From Lepas anatifera (lineage: Eukaryota > Arthropoda > Thecostraca > Lepadidae): a stretch of 64,000 bases of DNA. Below are positions 36,886 through 64,000 of this stretch, in pieces. The stretch is from the NCBI GenBank assembly GCA_034440635.1, contig JAOTON010000896.1, positions 1,038,501 to 1,102,500 on the forward strand, read 5' to 3'. The translations under genes and the position numbers were made by a program. The notes beneath the pieces are model-generated. The model made no database searches and was not told the origin of the DNA. It saw nothing but the letters and a program-made list of their open reading frames with translations. Position 1 is the first letter of the stretch. The number at the start of each line of letters is the position of its first letter.

Positions 36886-37374
36886 TCAAAAAGAGCTCAA
36901 AAGTCAAAAGTCTGGTCTCTTTTCGCACCCACCACTGCCTGGGAGGGGTCCAATCGCCCCCCCCATGCGATATCGGTAACCGGAATTGGTACGGGAAAAA
37001 TTGGAAGGGCATCTGAAGCGCCCTGCCATATTCTACTGTCAAGCCAATTTAGAACCATATCTGTTAATTCGTGACGTCACAGAGGGTTAAAATGGGTCAA
37101 ATTTTGACCCAATCAAGTAATATCTTATAACTCGGGAACCATTAGACCTACAACACAGCAGAAGTCATCAACGTGTTCCTCTTGACCCAAGGATTCGAAT
37201 GATATGCAGCATGGCCTTGAAAGGGGAGATTGTGACCTTGACCTTAGGTCAAGGTTAAATAATGACCTTTCAGGATCATGGGGCACATCATTAGAGTCCT
37301 TAGGTTCAGCTTGTCACTTTATCAAATGTATTATTGTATCTTATATAACTGAATAACAGTGATAGGCAGGTATT

Positions 37375-37752
37375 CACATTTCAACCAACACAGCAGATGT
37401 ACGCAGGGGCGTAGCCAGGATTTCGCTCAGGGGGGCGCCCCGAAAAGGGCTCTGCGACAGTGCCAAAAGGGCCCTGATGGCTCAAGTGCCCTGCTTGTTA
37501 CAGAATCGTGTCCTCAGGAGGGCCCTCCGGGCCCTCAGGGGGGCGGCTGTCCCTGCCGCCCCCCTGGCTACGCACCTGGATGTACGCGCTTCGACCGTAG
37601 TCTTCTTCAGCATCTAAAGGATGAGGGATATGCACCCTCTTTTTGCTAACCTCATCCTTTTGCTAACCTCATCCTTTTGCTAGTCTCATCCTTTAGATGC
37701 TGACGAAGACTACGGTCGGAGCGCGAACATCTGCCGTGTTGGTTGAAATTTG
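37375..37752. mobile_element. foldback MITE interrupted by a hAT MITE
   Basis: The left arm (TTTCAACCAACAC..., continuing after the hAT insert through CGACCGTAGTCTTC and CATCTAAAGGATGAG) is the inverted copy of 37685-37752. The loop holds a triplicated segment based on CTAACCTCATCCTTTTG. The uninterrupted right arm shows the pre-insertion site. Confidence 0.8.
37404..37578. mobile_element. hAT-type MITE inserted in a foldback arm
   Basis: The ends are CAGGGGCGTAGCCAGG and, on the reverse complement of the right, CAGGTGCGTAGCCAGG. A perfect 8-bp duplication GATGTACG flanks both sides (37396-37403, 37579-37586). The element is 175 bp. Confidence 0.88.
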
Positions 37753-38449
37753 AATTGTATTTTACCTCGTTCAAAAATTATAGACACCAACAATGTAAGA
37801 AACCGTGACCTTTGGTGACCTCTGCTACCCTTTTATTGACCTGACCTCAAAATGGATGCCAGCATTTAGATCTGTCCTTTCAGGAGCTTTCGAATGATGT
37901 TTAGAAAATTATACCTTTAGTTCTAGCGAGTTACACCCTGGTTTCACAAGCCTCATTTTAGAAGACCATTATCGCCTTATATGGGTTTAGAAAATATATG
38001 ACTAGTTGACCTGGCCTGAAGACAATTTTCGGCCATACATTGTCAGATTGATCACTCTAGAGGTATGCGAAGTGACGCGCCTCTCATTTGAATCGACTCG
38101 GAATCATTCGCGAAAAACTGAATGAGGGTGTCCTATCAGACCCCTTTCTCCCAGGCGGTGAATGGTTAATGCAGATTGCGGCCCCAGCACGCATCCTGGA
38201 CACTTCACTTTTACAAATACTCATGTCCTGTTTCTGAGCCAATGGTTCGAAATCGCAGACCTCTGCGACCGACAAAAATCCATTTGTTACTTCAAATGGG
38301 GACATGAACCACTTTTGGGGAATAACTAGTGCATCATTGCTGGCTCCTTACTGCTGCTGCTTGACGTTCTCTCCTTTATTCTCGATATACTATTTTTATA
38401 TTCCCGTCTGACATCAAACAGACACGCATATTTTGTGTATAATATTTAG

Positions 38450-38900
38450 CAATCAGTACAATTCGGCAGACGCCAGTCACTGGATCAAGCGCTCCAGTTG
38501 CGATCCGCGCCACAAACACGGCCGGACCCGCGCCAGCCGCAGGCCTGACACCTGTCGGTCGCTCCTCACACTACAGCTTCAACCAGTCGCCGCCAGGCGC
38601 GACGCCGGAGCGGCTATTTCCTCTCCACACATGTTATCAGTCAGACGCCGGGGGTATACAAGCTCAACAGCATCGGTAATATCACGCCTGACGGCGGGCC
38701 AGTGACGCGATATCACGTCGTGATGCGACTACGTCACAGTGACGTAATCACCACAGGGGCTGTCGACAAGCTCTGGGACTGACTATAAGGACACCTCGCG
38801 CGCACGCATACACCCTCGGTGATACAGGAGACGCCAAGCTCTCACGGTCACAGGTCCGTCGACTACGGGTGGTGAGCGGTCTAAGGTCGGATTGGGACGG
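38450..38900 (-). promoter_or_regulatory. candidate CpG-rich promoter with CRE-like sites
   Basis: CpG-dense stretch between the 3' end of the RhoGAP gene and the first detected PCM1-like exon. It contains TATCACGTCGTGATG, CTACGTCACAGTGACGTAAT (two CRE-like TGACG cores), and a GTGACGCG site within 60 bp at 38700-38760. No TATA box in a convincing place. Its position suggests the PCM1-like 5' end, but no first exon was established. Confidence 0.3.
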
Positions 38901-39644
38901 TAAGAAACGACATCTGAATACAGTGGGCTCGCACAAGCCAGATTGGAAATGACCTCCGGGTCAGTCTCCAAGAGCACAAGGGCACAAGTGAAATAAAGCA
39001 CCGTTCAGCGCGGGAGACGGCCACCAGCCCCGCTGCCTTTGACGTAGGACACATCACAGCCTCACAGTGGCGGAGCTGGGCAGGTGCGCTCCGCCAGAGC
39101 GCTGGGAAGACAGCATCTCCCGCTGCCGACACGGAGCCCGCCGCGCATGCGCACGCACGCATCACATACCATTAATAGCCTCGTGGCATTATGCACCAGG
39201 GTGGTCGCGATGACTATACACACACCGCAGCCAACATACACCGACACTATCAAAAAAGCAGCCGGTACCAAAAACGAGGCCATGAAGGCGTCACCAGCTC
39301 CGAGCTCCCAGGTTAAAGCCAGCGTCATTGCTACCGGCAGCTGTCCGGCAGCGGCCTCATTCTGTCCCGGCTCAGCTCCATAGTGCGCGTCGCATTTGTG
39401 CCTGCTGCACCGTCAGAAAAGCACTGCCGTGACAACACCTGTCCGCCGGCAGTAGAGTGAATCTGGGCCAATTGCCACCGGCTGACACCGGCTCCCTCAC
39501 ATACAAAAAATGGCCACCCAGTGGCGTACAAAACACGACATCCCAGTGAACCCATCCCCAACTCTCATTATTTATACCTCTCTAAGAACACATTCACTGA
39601 CTTTCAACCATGGCGTAAGCATGATTCCCATCACAGTGAGACGC

Positions 39645-39795
39645 TTCCACATAAGCTCTCGGCCCCGGCCCCGCAGCTCCAGCGATGGTGTCGCCTTCTA
39701 CGCAAGCTCTCGCCCCCGGGCCTGCAGCTCCAGCGAACGCGTCGCCTTCCACGCAAGCTCGCGCCCCAGGCCCCGCAGCTCCTCGACACGCCGAC
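39645..39795. repeat. short minisatellite, 51-bp unit, three copies
   Basis: Three copies of a GC-rich 51-bp unit (CAGCTCCAGCGA, GTCGCCTTC, ACGCAAGCTC). The length is a multiple of three so frames stay open, but it lies 3' of the RhoGAP stop codon and has no coding support. Confidence 0.75.
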
Positions 39796-40055
39796 GTGAC
39801 TATGCTGGGGTAATCGGTGGGGTGGGTGCTGGTAGCCGGCAGCGCCTGTGTCACCCTCCTTCCTGAGCCGGCCTCGGGCGGCTCGCAGCTCCGCTAGTTC
39901 TCTCTCGGCGGCGTCGCCACTATCCTCGACCCACCACCGCCCCCAGTACCGGCACCCCAGCCGCCGCCGTCGATGACGTCGTCATCGATGGCGGCCAGCG
40001 GGGCGCGGGCGGGGGCGGCGGCGGCGGCGCGGGGGCGACGGCCACCGGCGGCCTG

Positions 40056-63345
<23,290 letters not shown>

Positions 63346-63371
63346 CTGCCGGCGAGGCGAACACAACCGGT

Positions 63372-63505
63372 CACAAATCGGACCGCTGCCGGCACCGTCG
63401 AGATTCGAACTCGGGGCCGCCGGTCACAACCGGGCCGCGGCTGGCACCGCCGAGAGTCGAACCCGGGGCCGCCGGTCACAACCGGGCCGCGGCTGGCACC
63501 GCCGG
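63372..63505. repeat. tandem repeat with tRNA T-arm-like core
   Basis: Two and a half copies of a unit of about 53 bp containing GGCCGCCGGTCACAACCGGG and GCGGCTGGCACCGCCGAG. On the minus strand the core CCGAGTTCGAATCTCG or CCGGGTTCGACTCTCGG resembles a tRNA T arm. It starts 27 bp upstream of the RhoGAP acceptor at 63346. Confidence 0.8.
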
Positions 63506-63889
63506 CGACAGGCCTGCTGTTTTGGTCCGCCGAGGAACACAGAAGACAGGTGCGAGGTGACGTAATTCGTACCAGCTTTTCGCGCACACGGAGAAGCAAT
63601 GCAAGAGCAATCATTGGTGCAAGTAATGAGTAAAAGGCCCGACTACAGCTCTCGAGACATAGAAAGCTAATATTTGAATAAAGAATCAGCAATCGATACC
63701 CCACCACCTGTCCTGTACAATTCCACCACGGTAACACCCCAACTACGACTTCAGTTTAGACGGCTAGGGGACGAAATCTGCCCTGTATCTCGGACACACG
63801 CCAGCTCTCAGGTCTGTGATCTTCCTGGTGATATGTCAGTGGTCTGTGTAAAATATACGGTCAGCGACGTGCACTAAGTTAGCTCTACC

Positions 63890-64000
63890 GTCTGTATTAG
63901 GTAAGGTCCGTAAGGTCTCGGTAGGTAAGGTCTACTCTACATTAGGTCCGTGGTCTGCCCTACATCAGATCTATGGTCTACTCTACATTAGGTCCGTGGT
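63890..64000. repeat. tandem repeat cut by the window end
   Basis: Repeated blocks GTCTACTCTACATTAGGTCC and GTAAGGTC. The repeat continues beyond the window. Confidence 0.8.

Overview
This window is eukaryotic nuclear DNA, almost certainly from a bilaterian animal and most plausibly an arthropod, perhaps a crustacean. There is no prokaryotic gene structure. The coding signal consists of short exons (about 60-300 bp) with GT..AG borders and compatible intron phases, spread over tens of kilobases of intron. Tandem arrays, microsatellites and small DNA transposons fill most of the rest. I infer the arthropod placement from the form of the RhoGAP domain (NLAICWWPTLL core, C-terminus ending in MV). 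This was read from the sequence and not tested by a search.

Two genes lie head to tail on the minus strand. (1) 63345 down to 40056 is the 3' two-thirds or so of a p190-type RhoGAP gene. I could place 13 exons, and only one join fails the phase test. The linker exons are proline-, serine- and arginine-rich, then comes a KE-rich charged exon, then three exons encoding a complete Rho GTPase-activating domain with its arginine finger, ending at a TGA at 40056-40058. The N-terminal part (GTPase-like and FF domains in known p190 proteins) must lie beyond base 64000. (2) 35052 down to 3978 is a coiled-coil gene that I identify as an invertebrate PCM1 (pericentriolar material 1, centriolar satellite scaffold). 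Nine exons have perfectly compatible phases, and one junction closely resembles the KKQ-DLLKR-..QE-LRA heptad region of vertebrate PCM1. Its 3' end lies beyond base 1 and its 5' end probably lies between 35.1 and 39 kb, where a CpG-rich stretch with CRE-like sites is a candidate promoter.

The non-coding part is organised as follows. Two families of TTAA-flanked MITEs are present, family 1 of about 1020 bp with CCCTCG ends and family 2 of about 840 bp with CACGCGCATTGACGGGGG ends. A third related family is also present. All three are full of AGGTCA/TGACCT half-sites, and one family-1 copy is split by a family-2 insertion. hAT-type elements with 8-bp target duplications occur at 10309, 13021, 37404 and 60325. 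A decayed Tc1/mariner element lies at 60592-61742. A 4-kb foldback element with 1.4-kb arms fills most of the last large RhoGAP intron. tRNA-derived SINE fragments lie at about 3.1-3.4, 7.8, 17.9, 31.6 and 46.2 kb. Minisatellites (19 to about 85 bp units) occupy at least a dozen places. Several of those in the RhoGAP gene directly adjoin, and in two cases include copies of, the real splice sites.

A 99-codon plus-strand ORF at 54264-54563, just after a perfect 16-bp-arm hairpin and before an AATAAA, is the only other protein candidate. I do not recognise it.
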